DNA of 64,000 nt. Origin: Gracilariopsis chorda (taxonomy: Eukaryota; Rhodophyta; Florideophyceae; Gracilariales; Gracilariaceae). Below the pieces are notes generated by a model. That model did not search any database. It was not told the DNA's origin and saw only the letters and a list, made by a program, of their open reading frames with translations. Of this stretch, positions 29,703 to 38,897 are shown one piece after another (positions within the stretch are counted from its first letter, which is position 1; the number at the start of each line of letters is the position of its first letter). A program made the translations under genes and the position numbers. The DNA lies in NCBI GenBank assembly GCA_003194525.1, contig NBIV01000225.1, forward strand, positions 62,001 through 126,000, in the 5' to 3' direction.

Positions 29703-30536
29703 ATGCAAGCCGCCGCCTTCCTCTCCGCCCCCCTCCCATTTCGCTCGACCCTCCGTCCCACCAAGACGCAAAATGCACGCCGTCCAACAATGTCCGCCAC
29801 CCCGCCACAACACGCATCAAAGCCGCTGTTCTCGCTGCTCCGAACTCGCGCCAAAGCAGATATGCAACTGCTCACCAATCTGATGACCGCCACAAAAACG
29901 CTATCAATCACCGCAGCCGCACTCGCACTCATTTCAACGTCCAATCCAACGCTGGCAGACGTGCCGGTATCAAAGCCAGAAGCGCTGATCTTCGACGAAC
30001 CGGCGCTGATTCAAAAGTCAAGTCAGACGCTTTTCACAAAGGCGATGGCCAGCATTCGCGACAAACAAGGATACACCGTGCGATTCGCAATGCTGAAAAC
30101 CCTTCCGTACGGCGAGACGCCGGATGAATTCGCAACCGAACTGGCTCAACAATGGGCGCTTTCAGATACTGATGTACTCTTCGTGGCCAGTCCCAAGCTG
30201 GCACGCGCCGGCGTGTACGTCGGTGAAAAAGCCGCCTCGTTGCTTACCCCAGAGATTGCGGAGAGCGTTGCCAATGAGACTTTTGCTGTTGCTGCGGGCG
30301 AGGAACGGTATGGAACGGCTGTCCTTGATGTTAGTAACCGCTTGATTGCCGTGCTCAGCGGAGAGGCGGACCCTGGACCGCCGCAAGTAAAGCTTAATGA
30401 GGTTGTGCAGACGTATAAGACAAAGGAGGAAACTAAAACTGATCGCAAGAAATATATCACTGTTGTGGTCGTTGTGTTGATCATTAGTATTGTCGCTCCT
30501 TTGTTGCAGACATATTGGTACGTGCGCGACGACTAG
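29703..30536 (+). CDS. TPM-domain thylakoid protein (TLP18.3/Psb32-like)
   Basis: 277 residues from the ATG at 29703. The start is a Ser/Thr/Arg/Pro-rich plastid transit peptide, followed by a hydrophobic stretch (SITAAALALISTSNP) ending in TLADV, which looks like a lumenal signal with an A-x-A-type cleavage site. The TPM (repair-of-photosystem) domain follows, including ALIFDEPALIQ, the long helix, and DVLFVASPKLARAGVYVG, then a C-terminal transmembrane helix (YITVVVVVLIISIVAPLL) and a short charged tail. TLP18.3/Psb32 proteins act in photosystem II assembly and repair on the lumenal side. The open frame extends upstream to 29475, but that part has no targeting features and overlaps the promoter. 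Confidence 0.85.
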   Translation: MQAAAFLSAPLPFRSTLRPTKTQNARRPTMSATPPQHASKPLFSLLRTRAKADMQLLTNLMTATKTLSITAAALALISTSNPTLADVPVSKPEALIFDEPALIQKSSQTLFTKAMASIRDKQGYTVRFAMLKTLPYGETPDEFATELAQQWALSDTDVLFVASPKLARAGVYVGEKAASLLTPEIAESVANETFAVAAGEERYGTAVLDVSNRLIAVLSGEADPGPPQVKLNEVVQTYKTKEETKTDRKKYITVVVVVLIISIVAPLLQTYWYVRDD

Positions 30537-31659
30537 AGCCGCTCTTTTGAACAGCTGCCCTTGTCTACAATACATGAAACAGTTCTTTATCTCTTTCTTT
30601 TCCGTGTCATGTACCTTTACAAGCTCTCCAGCCGTGCTTGGGGCCACAATGCCATTGGGCGTGTCTTGTTTGTTGCGGGAAGACTGGTGCATTATCTCAA
30701 GTGTTTGCTGGTCAAAGGGACGGATGGTCCGTCCATCAACAGGTACGTGATCCGTCACGGATCACGTACCTGTTGATGACGTTCGCAGGAAGCGTCAATA
30801 CAAGGGAGCAATCGAGAAGGATGCATTTGTTTACGCCATGTACGACCTTGACGGGATACGGCATGCAGCCTACATGCAGTGCCTGTGTAGGGGTAGAAGG
30901 CGTTCCTCAGAGTGAACAGCGAGAAAGAATGCTTTGTGAAAGGGTTCTATAAGAGGCAAAGAACGCAGACACCATGATCATAACGGGTTCGCTTTCGAGA
31001 ACGAAATAGAACAACACAATGGGGATGAAGAAGACATCACCTGGACATAGACGTGCATAAGTGTGGTGTGTTGCACAATTTCGGATGCATTTATCTTCGT
31101 TGACGACTTCTACCTTAGTCTCGCCCTGGACTGCCACTGTTTGGGCTCATCTCTCTAGTCTTATCGTGTCTTCTTGCCCTTTCCTGAAGTTGGGGAGCCG
31201 GACTGCGTGCCCGTCTTTGGGTTAAGCGACTCACGTGAGTCGGTGTTAATCTAACGATACGATGCTCCTGTTTTAGGCAGCATCCCATGTAGAACACAAT
31301 TTGCTCAAAGTAGCTAGGTTACACCGTCACTCAACATATCATCTGCTAAACAAATTGTTTTCTGCCAGTCTTTGTAATGAAAGCGGGAAATCGGGCAACA
31401 CATGTTACAACAGTACATTCATAAGTTCAAGCACCCCGTAACGATGCGCTACTAATATGTGCATCAGCATCGACCTCTGTGACCGAATAGAATCGGCAGA
31501 TATAACAGCAAGCAGCGTCAATCGGAGGCCGGCACGGCGCCTACATCAGTGAGAGTGAGCAGTTCTACTGAGGACCAGACACACTGATCTATTTACCGCC
31601 TGGGTAAGATTGCTACAGATGTGTATGGGGGTTTTCAGCACCTGCTCGCGGTAGTCTCT
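30537..31659. other. Intergenic between TPM and WRAP73-like genes, with hairpins
   Basis: About 1.1 kb between convergent stops. It holds a 45-base near-perfect palindrome and a small hairpin (listed next). Otherwise only chance frames. Confidence 0.5.
30718..30778. repeat. Two adjacent hairpins, including a 22-bp perfect inverted repeat
   Basis: Positions 30734-30755 and 30757-30778 are exact reverse complements (22 bp each) with a single C between them. Immediately before, GGACGGA (30718-30724) pairs with TCCGTCC (30728-30734) over a 3-base loop, sharing one base with the big hairpin. They lie about 200 bases after the TPM stop, in the 3' region. A perfect palindrome this long is unlikely by chance and could be a terminator/3'-end structure, a cruciform site or a transposon footprint. 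Confidence 0.85.
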
Positions 31660-33180
31660 TCACTGTTTATCTGTGCTCTTGATGAAAACCGTGACAAACG
31701 CCTTGGCAGAAACGCCATCCGTAATAACCAAAGCAGAATTGTCATACAGCCATTCAATCTTCCGCGCCCCAAACCGACGCTGCCACCGAATATGATCAGA
31801 TATATTCATAGCAGCTGCACCACCCGCCTTCCACAAATATACACAATCCCCGCCACAAACGACAGCCAATTGAGACTCTTCATGTGCATCGCTTTCGCAA
31901 TCTGGAAGTACCGTTCTGCTCCATTTGAAACTCTTAACGTCCTGCTCCAGTATGAGAAGTGCCGCAAGACACAAGTGAACAACGTCCCAGATGAAAACTA
32001 CATTGGCAGCGTTATCCGTTCGAGTAGCAATGTACCTTCCCTGCGGTGAGAACTGTACCATGGATATTCCGCAATGCGTGCGACTGTTCTCGTTAAACGT
32101 TCTCACGCGCTTTGTAATTTCCACCTGTCGATCGTTGGGAAGAATCTCAAAGTAGCTTGAACGAAGCTCTTTTTTGACCGCCTTTGGTGGAGGCGCCTGC
32201 GTCTGTCGACGAGCACGTGGTATTCGCGAAGTATTGGATAATCGGGAAGAGTTTTCAGAGCCGGGTTGAATGGTTTTAGTGCGTTCACGGTATACAATTG
32301 GCGGGTGATTGTCACTGACATCCGGTGAGAGATGTCCGAATCCCTTGACGAGCGTCCAACGATGGATATTCACAAGTCGCAACACGCCGTCAAACGCGGC
32401 AATGGCCACGAGGGAGTGCGAGTTATTGAACGCCATCGAGCGAATTCCAAGAGGGCTTTCCAGATGTTTTGCAGCTGCGGGGCTATGTGGGTGGCCTGAA
32501 TACAAGAGCTGGCCAGACAGAGAGAGAAGCGCTATCGAGTTGACTGAGTCGGTGGGTGATCCGCTTACGAGTATTGCAGCATTGTTTTGAAGCCAGGTTA
32601 CAGAAGCTATATGAGCGATTCCGACGCTGTCGTGCAGTCGGATGCATCGTAGCACATGAGCGGTTTTACAAGCAATGATGCAAAGTACATCGTTCGCGGC
32701 CTTCCTACACGCAATGGCCACGAATCGACCGCAGGGTGAAAACGAATGGACGAGGGCCCTCCGCACGCTTGGGAACGGAAGTGTGGCAAGACACACGGCT
32801 CGAAACGGACAGAAGAAGTGTAGAGCGAGTGCGTGTTGATGAAGAAGCAGTAGAATTGGTTGCGGAGCGGGCGAAAATGAAAGCGAGGCTATTTGTAAGG
32901 GCGTGTCCAGAATGTCGCAAAGGACTGTTCCGGAGGATGCGGCAACGATTACGACGCAGTTTGCTGGGGAGGATGCGGCAGCGATCAACTCGCCGTGGAG
33001 ATTGGAGTTGCCCCAGACTAGATGCGTTATAGACGCGGCGGTGGTTATGTTGTGCTGGAGGAGGCCGGTGTGCAGGTGGTGTATCTCCAGAACGTTGCCG
33101 TTGGCGCAGGCGAGGAGCGGGGATCGGGGGGACGGGATGGAAAGCCCCTTGGACACGGGGGTGGGCGCGGAGTACTCCAT
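31660..33180 (-). CDS. WRAP73 (WDR8)-like WD40 protein
   Basis: 506 residues, single exon, ATG at 33180 directly after an in-frame TGA. The WD40 blades follow the family layout: SPRSPLLACANGNVLEI at the start, FSPCGRFVAIACR, LGIRSMAFNNSHSLVAIAAFDGVLRLVN followed by GFGHL (the family's FGH plus VVYKE-like IVYRE), a basic linker, GISMVQFSPQGRYIATRTDNAANVVFIWD with LAALLILEQDVKSFKW, and CGGDCVYLWKAGGAA. WRAP73 works with SSX2IP/Msd1 at centrosomes or spindle pole bodies to anchor microtubule minus ends. If this is a red alga, which has no centrioles, it would serve acentriolar poles. The gene is divergent from the HAD nucleotidase. Confidence 0.75.
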   Translation of the reverse strand: MEYSAPTPVSKGLSIPSPRSPLLACANGNVLEIHHLHTGLLQHNITTAASITHLVWGNSNLHGELIAAASSPANCVVIVAASSGTVLCDILDTPLQIASLSFSPAPQPILLLLHQHALALHFFCPFRAVCLATLPFPSVRRALVHSFSPCGRFVAIACRKAANDVLCIIACKTAHVLRCIRLHDSVGIAHIASVTWLQNNAAILVSGSPTDSVNSIALLSLSGQLLYSGHPHSPAAAKHLESPLGIRSMAFNNSHSLVAIAAFDGVLRLVNIHRWTLVKGFGHLSPDVSDNHPPIVYRERTKTIQPGSENSSRLSNTSRIPRARRQTQAPPPKAVKKELRSSYFEILPNDRQVEITKRVRTFNENSRTHCGISMVQFSPQGRYIATRTDNAANVVFIWDVVHLCLAALLILEQDVKSFKWSRTVLPDCESDAHEESQLAVVCGGDCVYLWKAGGAAAMNISDHIRWQRRFGARKIEWLYDNSALVITDGVSAKAFVTVFIKSTDKQ

Positions 33181-33409
33181 ACCTCAGCGGGGACGGGGGT
33201 TGGGGGGGGGAAGGGGAAGAAGGTAAGAGTTGCATAGGCGGAGAGCTCTTGTTCAAAGTTTGAAATTCAAAATTACGTGAGGTGCAGAAGGCGCAGAAGG
33301 CGCAGATTGTACAGAGTCTACAGACGGAGTGACGGCGCTGACGTGTATAGCGCGCAGCGGGGGCCGCAGTGCGCACGGCGCGGCGCGCGCTTCCAGCGGC
33401 GCGGAGCAC

Positions 33410-35233
33410 ATGACGAGTAGGCGCATCGCCGCGCGTTGCGTCGACACTTTGCGTGCCACTGCGGCGCCATCCATCATGCGCCACGCCCGCGCTACAAAGC
33501 GCCACTTGCGCCCGTTGTGGACCGTTGTGCGTCCCTTATCAACTTGCGGCGTCGCCTTTCAACCCCCCCTTCCGCTTACTTCTCCGTCCTTCTCCGCCCG
33601 CGCCACCGCCTTTGCCCCCCCTTCTGTCGCCACGCCCGCTTCAAACCGCGCTGCAAATATGCCTCGTGCCACTTTGAGCTACAACTCGGCGTCGCCGCTG
33701 CTCAAGTCCGTGCCGGGCAGTTACCCGTATCGAGGCGAAATTCTCTGTAACAGGGCGTTGAATATGTCCAAGATAAAGGCTGTTGGTTTTGACATGGACT
33801 ACACGCTGGCAATGTACAACAGTGAGCAGTTTGAAACGTTGTCTGCAACGCTTGCATTGGAGAAGTTGGTCAATGTGCTGCGCTATCCGAAGGAGTTGCT
33901 CTCCGTTCAATACGACCATTCGTACTTCATTCGCGGTCTGGTTGTCGACAAGGAGCGCGGCAACATTATCAAGCTGGACCGTCACAAGTACGTCAAACGC
34001 GCGCTTCACGGCTTTAAAGTGCTGTCCAAAGAGGAGCGTACCGACATATACGACCAGATAACCAAATCGGGGGGCGGTTTTGCAGAGCCAAGATTCGCCG
34101 TGCTGGACGCCATGTTCGCGCTGCCCGACGCGTTTTTGTTTGGCAGTGTGGTGCAGTACAAGGACGATCATCCGGGGGAGATTGCTCAGGACTACAAACA
34201 GATTTACCGCGATGTGAGAAGCAGCGTTGATATGTGTCATCGAGATGGCTCTATCAAGGACCTGGTTGCAAAGGAGCCCAAGCGGTTCATTTTGCGAGAC
34301 CCGTCGTTAATTCCCATGTTGCGAAAGTTGAAGCGCTCGGGCAGAAAGGTTTTCTTGCTTACAAATTCGTTGTGGAATTATACTGACACCGTTATGTCGT
34401 ACTTGTACGAGGAGGGAGAGAATGGGAGATGGATTGACTTGTTTGACGTTATTATTACTGGTTCTGCTAAACCGGCGTTCTTGCTGAACCCTAGACTTCC
34501 GCTGTTTCGATGCGACCCTGCGGACGGCACGTTGCGAAATACGGAGGGCGTGTATGGAGAAAGTGCGGAGGAGTATTTGTCGAGAGGCAAGTGTTTCCAA
34601 GGTGGCAATTACACGCACTTACATGACATGCTTTCTGTGTCGAATGGAACGCAGCTGCTGTACGTTGGCGATCATATTTACTCGGACGTACTGAGAACGA
34701 AACGCACGCTGGGCTGGCGGACGATGCTGATCGTACCCGAACTGGAACACGAAATAAACACGTTGTACGACGAGAAGACGCGCTCCCTGAGGGAGGAAAT
34801 TGAGGAAATGAGAGATAAGCGCAATGACATAGACGAATGGGTGGACCGACTGGAAGGCGAATTAGTGAGCGATGAAAACGTAACGCCCGCAAGAAGCGCG
34901 CACGTGCGGCAGGAACTGAGCACGGCGCGCAAGGAACTGCAGAGTTCTCGCGAGCAGATTGGCACAAGGGTGGAGGAGTATCACGGCCGTTTTCATCGTA
35001 TCTGGGGTCAGCTTTTCAAGACGGGCATGCAGAACTCGCGCTTCGCTGAGCAGGTGGAGAATTATGCGTGTCTTTATACTAGTCGCGTTACGAATATCGG
35101 TCTGGTTAGCCCGGAGATGTACTGGAGGGCTATGAATGACTTGATGCCGCATGATCGTCTATCGAAATCGCCCATGTATCGCGTGCTGTCGAGGCGCGCG
35201 GAGCCTGGCTGTTCGAAGTTTGTAGACGAATGA
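33410..35233 (+). CDS. HAD-family 5'-nucleotidase (NT5DC/cN-II type)
   Basis: 607 residues from the first in-frame ATG at 33410 (another at 33476). The first ~110 residues are Arg/Ala/Ser/Pro-rich and acid-poor, like an organelle transit peptide. The enzyme has HAD motif I GFDMDYTLAMY (~127, with both catalytic aspartates), then RDPSLIPMLRKLKRSGRKVFLLTNSLWNYT (motif II Thr/Ser), and motif III/IV in LLYVGDHIYSDVLRTKRTLGW. This is the pattern of the HAD-IG purine 5'-nucleotidase family, which dephosphorylates IMP/GMP or has lost clear activity in NT5DC members. A predicted coiled coil (LREEIEEMRDKRNDIDEW and on) lies near residue 470. Substrate is not known. It is divergent from the WRAP73-like gene with about 230 bases between. 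Confidence 0.88.
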   Translation: MTSRRIAARCVDTLRATAAPSIMRHARATKRHLRPLWTVVRPLSTCGVAFQPPLPLTSPSFSARATAFAPPSVATPASNRAANMPRATLSYNSASPLLKSVPGSYPYRGEILCNRALNMSKIKAVGFDMDYTLAMYNSEQFETLSATLALEKLVNVLRYPKELLSVQYDHSYFIRGLVVDKERGNIIKLDRHKYVKRALHGFKVLSKEERTDIYDQITKSGGGFAEPRFAVLDAMFALPDAFLFGSVVQYKDDHPGEIAQDYKQIYRDVRSSVDMCHRDGSIKDLVAKEPKRFILRDPSLIPMLRKLKRSGRKVFLLTNSLWNYTDTVMSYLYEEGENGRWIDLFDVIITGSAKPAFLLNPRLPLFRCDPADGTLRNTEGVYGESAEEYLSRGKCFQGGNYTHLHDMLSVSNGTQLLYVGDHIYSDVLRTKRTLGWRTMLIVPELEHEINTLYDEKTRSLREEIEEMRDKRNDIDEWVDRLEGELVSDENVTPARSAHVRQELSTARKELQSSREQIGTRVEEYHGRFHRIWGQLFKTGMQNSRFAEQVENYACLYTSRVTNIGLVSPEMYWRAMNDLMPHDRLSKSPMYRVLSRRAEPGCSKFVDE

Positions 35234-35558
35234 GCGCTTTAGTTGTAGATGGCTATGTAGAGCTAGTAGCAATGTAGCTACGCTTGGTGAAGGGGGATTC
35301 GGATTGCTACATAGTACAGTATGTATGTGCTGCAGAGCGTGCGAAAATATACGCAACCTTTCGGTAAAAGTTGGATTGCAGCAGAATGTGGTGTATATGT
35401 GCGCTGTCATAGGGGTCACTGCCATGGTTCACACCGGACTTGTGGGGTTGTGGTCTTGGTTATCACACAGAAGATGCAGCTAGGGGCCAGTTTTTCAATA
35501 TTCACCCCCTATCTAGTGGCACAATCTCGTGCTCGCTGTTGTAGATATGTACTGAAGA
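35234..35558. other. Intergenic, no gene seen
   Basis: About 325 bases of 3' region of the nucleotidase gene and upstream of a weak candidate gene. Nothing distinctive. Confidence 0.4.
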
Positions 35559-36158
35559 ATGTGGCACGTGGAAGTGCGGTGGCCAATGGCCGGAGCGCGC
35601 GAGAGCGTTTTCCGGTTTCGTTCTTTTGCACAAAATAACGGGTCCGTTGAGATCGCCGCCGGATGCGCCCGACACGCGCCTTTCGTCCGTCCTTCCTGCA
35701 GCGCTCTCAACAAAAGAAAAGTTCGAACTGCAGCCATTCCACAGCCCAACCCAAGTGGCAGAGTCTTGACGCCCCTCCCCCGCCGCAACCGCAGCCAGCT
35801 TCTCACGCCCGTCAACGCCAGCCCCGACATGGAGACCGACAAACTCAGCGTCCCCCCCCAAGCGCTCCCCAACACGCGCCTCACGCCCACGTACGGGCCG
35901 GCGCTCCCCCCGCCCAACCACGACGAACTGCGTCGACTAACGCTCAGTGCGGGCTGGACGTTGCAGATGTTGCAATCGCCGGTTCGCAGTGACAGGAAAT
36001 GCCCCTTGTTACCGTCCTTTGTGCCGCGCGCAATGCCGCAAGGCCTCACCATTACGTCGGCGCAGCATATTGCAAAGGAGACCTCGCCGTTTCATTCGGC
36101 CGTGCAGTCGGTGCGACAGGGAAGTGCGCCCAAGTGCCCGTACCATCATGAGGAGTGA
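35559..36158 (+). CDS. Possible small protein, unknown
   Basis: Open for 199 residues from the ATG at 35559; a second ATG at 35829 (after CCCGAC) would give 109 residues. No domain recognised. The C-terminal part (LRRLTLSAGWTLQMLQSP, then IAKETSPFHSAVQSVRQ, ending PKCPYHHEE) is more protein-like than the Arg/Pro-rich N-terminus. GC-rich sequence keeps other frames open too, so a chance frame is a real alternative. Confidence 0.3.
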   Translation: MWHVEVRWPMAGARESVFRFRSFAQNNGSVEIAAGCARHAPFVRPSCSALNKRKVRTAAIPQPNPSGRVLTPLPRRNRSQLLTPVNASPDMETDKLSVPPQALPNTRLTPTYGPALPPPNHDELRRLTLSAGWTLQMLQSPVRSDRKCPLLPSFVPRAMPQGLTITSAQHIAKETSPFHSAVQSVRQGSAPKCPYHHEE

Positions 36159-36407
36159 AACGTGCCACTTGCTTGCTTTCTGTTTTGCTCTCCCCGTTCG
36201 AGCTTTGCTTGCTGTTCTGCATCTGTTTGCATGTGTCTTGGCGCCCCGCTGCGTTCCTCTTCCATCACTCTCTTGCTTCCACGCATGTCACGCGCTGCAT
36301 CTCTCGCTTTCTACGTCGTAGCGCGCCCGTGGAAGCGGTGTGAGCCAGAAAAGTGTACAGACCACTCGTGTCAATAATAAAAAAGAAAAGTTTGTTTTAC
36401 TCTTGTA

Positions 36408-37169
36408 TTACGCGTCCACTTCGCCACATCCGGCAATTACAACGTCCTTCTCCGGTTTGTCAAACGCGTCGGTAGGCGCTGCCTCAATCTTCTTCACAAT
36501 GTCCATTCCGCCGACAACCTGCCCAAACACCACGTGCTTGCCGTCCAACCACGGGCATGGTACAGTCGTGATGAAGAATTGAGACCCGTTTGTATTCGGT
36601 CCCGCATTCGCCATGGACAGTAACCCAGGTACCGAATGAGGGATTACAAAAGCCTCATCCTCAAATTTGTCCCCGTAGATCGACTTGCCTCCCGTCCCAT
36701 TCCCGGCGGTGAAGTCTCCACCCTGTTAGTCAATCGCCAAACAAATCAAAAAGTTAGAACTCGTCTCAACAGCAGTGCCCCGCAGCTTGCCGGGAAGCGC
36801 ATTTCATCAGAGCCGTACCTGTAGCATGAACTCCTTAATCACGCGGTGAAACGTGCATCCCTTGTATCCGAATCCCTTTTCACCCGTGCATAAAGCGCGA
36901 AAGTTCTCAACTGTTTTCGGAACTTGGACTCCGAACAGGGCAAACTCAATGCGTCCGCAGCTCTCACCGCCCATTTCAATGTCGAAGAACACCTTGTTCG
37001 TCACGGCTGGAGCCTCCATTGTCGTCATTGCTCTTCGAGCGCCACGGTGCAGTCTGGCTGCCGATCGCACGGCTGGCCGCATCACCGCGCTTCCGTGAAA
37101 GGCGCATCTTGCCGCCGATGTGGTTGGCGATGCGATGAATCGCATCGCAGACGGGACGAATGCTGCCAT
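36408..37169 (-). CDS. Organelle-targeted cyclophilin (peptidyl-prolyl isomerase)
   Basis: Minus strand, join 37169-36819 and 36722-36408; 221 residues. The intron 36818-36723 (96 nt) starts GTACGG and ends CTAACAG, phase 0, joining EFMLQ to [12 protein letters not shown]. The first ~75 residues ([15 protein letters not shown]...) are rich in Ala, Arg and Ser: a mitochondrial or plastid presequence. The cyclophilin domain carries the active-site set: [16 protein letters not shown], with catalytic Arg and Phe, [15 protein letters not shown], and [12 protein letters not shown] (Trp of cyclosporin contact, His of the site). It catalyses cis-trans isomerisation at proline during folding. The frame is open upstream to 37274 but lacks a better start. 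Convergent arrangement with upstream candidate; divergent from THG1. Confidence 0.93.
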
Positions 37170-37696
37170 TTTGTTTGATGCACGCCTTTGGATCCTGCGC
37201 ACGCTCGTTGTGTATGTTCGGACAAACTTGTGGATGCGGTGATCGTCCTCCTGGTGGCGAGCAAGATCGTACACTTGGTGGCGCTTTGCGATCCGCGATT
37301 ACTGCTTGATCTCCAGCGGAACAAGCTGACACATATTGTAAGGCGTCCGTACGTAAGCTACCATCAGCATTTTCACTCGCCCACGTTCGTGGCTCGGAAT
37401 TCGATCAGTTTTTTGACGGGCTTGCCTTCATTGAATCGTCAGCGATGTCGCCGTTCGTACCCTTGTATGCACGTCCCGCGTAGATATCTCTTTGCTTGCA
37501 TCGTTTGGAATGAACGTGAACCTCCACGCATCCCCTAACCCGTCTTCACATCGCGTGTCTTTGTCTGTTTCATAACGAGCAAGAGCTTCTTGAATTTGAG
37601 TGATCGGCGCTTTTGATTTACGCAACATGTCACTGTTTTATAAACCCCGCAGATCAGAACCATAGACTCTCAACTGCACCAGCCGATAAGCAAAGT

Positions 37697-38569
37697 ATGG
37701 CTTGTTCGCGTTTCGAGTACGTAAAGCTTTTTGAGAGCCATGATCGTCTTCTCCCAGGCTGCTGGGCTGTCATTCGTCTCGACGGTCGTTGCTTCACCAG
37801 CTTTGCGAAGAAACACTCCTTTCGCAAACCAAATGACGAAAGAGCTCTCAACCTATCCAACGCAGCTGCAAAACAAGTTTTGAAAACGTTCGATAACCAT
37901 CTTGTCCTCGCGTATGGTCAGAGCGATGAGTATAGTTTCGTGCTCAAAAGAGAATCCAACTTATTTTCACGAAGAGAAAGCAAGATTCTCTCAACTGTGG
38001 TGTCAATGTTTACATCTGTCTATGTATTGATGTGGAGCAAGTTCATGGACGTTGAATTGCAAGAACCGCCTACATTTGACGGTCGAATTGTGTTGTATCC
38101 CCTCACTTGTCATTTGAGGGACTACTTGTCATGGCGACAAGCTGATACCCATGTCAACAATCTTTTCAACACCGCGTTTTGGGCTCTTGTTGATCAAGAT
38201 GGCAAATCTCTTAAAGAAGCTGAAAAGCTTTTGAAGGGAACCAACTCAAAGGAAAAGAATGAGCTACTCTTCTCTCAATTTGGGATCAACTACAATAATG
38301 AACCTCAAATGTTCCGCAAAGGATCGCTAATCATTAGGAGACCGGGTAACGAAGGATATGAATTTCCAAAGAGACGTCGAGTGGACCAGCCGTCGAACGA
38401 AGACCACAAAGGCACAACATACCTGGTTGACATGCAGAAAGACTTGGCACCTTCAGATGATGATTATCATGTGCTTCATACGGACATCATTAAGGATGAC
38501 TTCTGGAAACAGCACCACTATCTCCTATGGCCTCCTGATGATTCTCCTCCGAGAATACGTAAGACATGA
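37697..38569 (+). CDS. THG1: tRNA-His guanylyltransferase THG1
   Basis: 290 residues, single exon, ATG at 37697. Has the THG1 palm features: MACSRFEYVKLFE start, VIRLDGRCFTSFAKKH with metal-binding Asp, YGQSDEYSFVLKRE with the second metal-ligand region, and WRQADTHVNNLFNTAFWAL, the family's H-x-N-N-L-x-N-T block. A basic C-terminal part follows (FPKRRRVDQ, a possible nuclear signal). The enzyme adds G-1 to the 5' end of tRNA-His in a 3'-5' direction, giving the identity element for histidyl-tRNA synthetase. Length fits eukaryotic THG1. Confidence 0.95.
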   Translation: MACSRFEYVKLFESHDRLLPGCWAVIRLDGRCFTSFAKKHSFRKPNDERALNLSNAAAKQVLKTFDNHLVLAYGQSDEYSFVLKRESNLFSRRESKILSTVVSMFTSVYVLMWSKFMDVELQEPPTFDGRIVLYPLTCHLRDYLSWRQADTHVNNLFNTAFWALVDQDGKSLKEAEKLLKGTNSKEKNELLFSQFGINYNNEPQMFRKGSLIIRRPGNEGYEFPKRRRVDQPSNEDHKGTTYLVDMQKDLAPSDDDYHVLHTDIIKDDFWKQHHYLLWPPDDSPPRIRKT

Positions 38570-38897
38570 AACTTTACAAATGCAATCATGATGATTTATG
38601 GACTGTACCCGCGTGAGTCAGCTGGATGCAGATGCGGTGCATCTCCTTCTCTATTGTCGACTTATTTCTTGTACTACACAAAGATGGTAAAGGTCCCATG
38701 CGTGACTCACGTTATGACTCGGACTGGTTTATGCGAAAGTTAGCAGTCTCTGCCAGTAAAAATCGTGTGCGTGTACGGTAGAGTGCGTCGCATGGCGAAA
38801 AGGTTTATTCCATGCTCTCTACACACCGCCTATGCAAGGCTCCTCACCAAGCTGGCCACTCTACACTTTCTGGAGCATTTGGAGTTGTTATAGTTAG

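Noticed and set aside
35663-36321. Several long GC-rich frames on both strands
   Set aside because: Arg/Pro/Ala-rich in all frames, typical of composition; only one weak candidate was kept.
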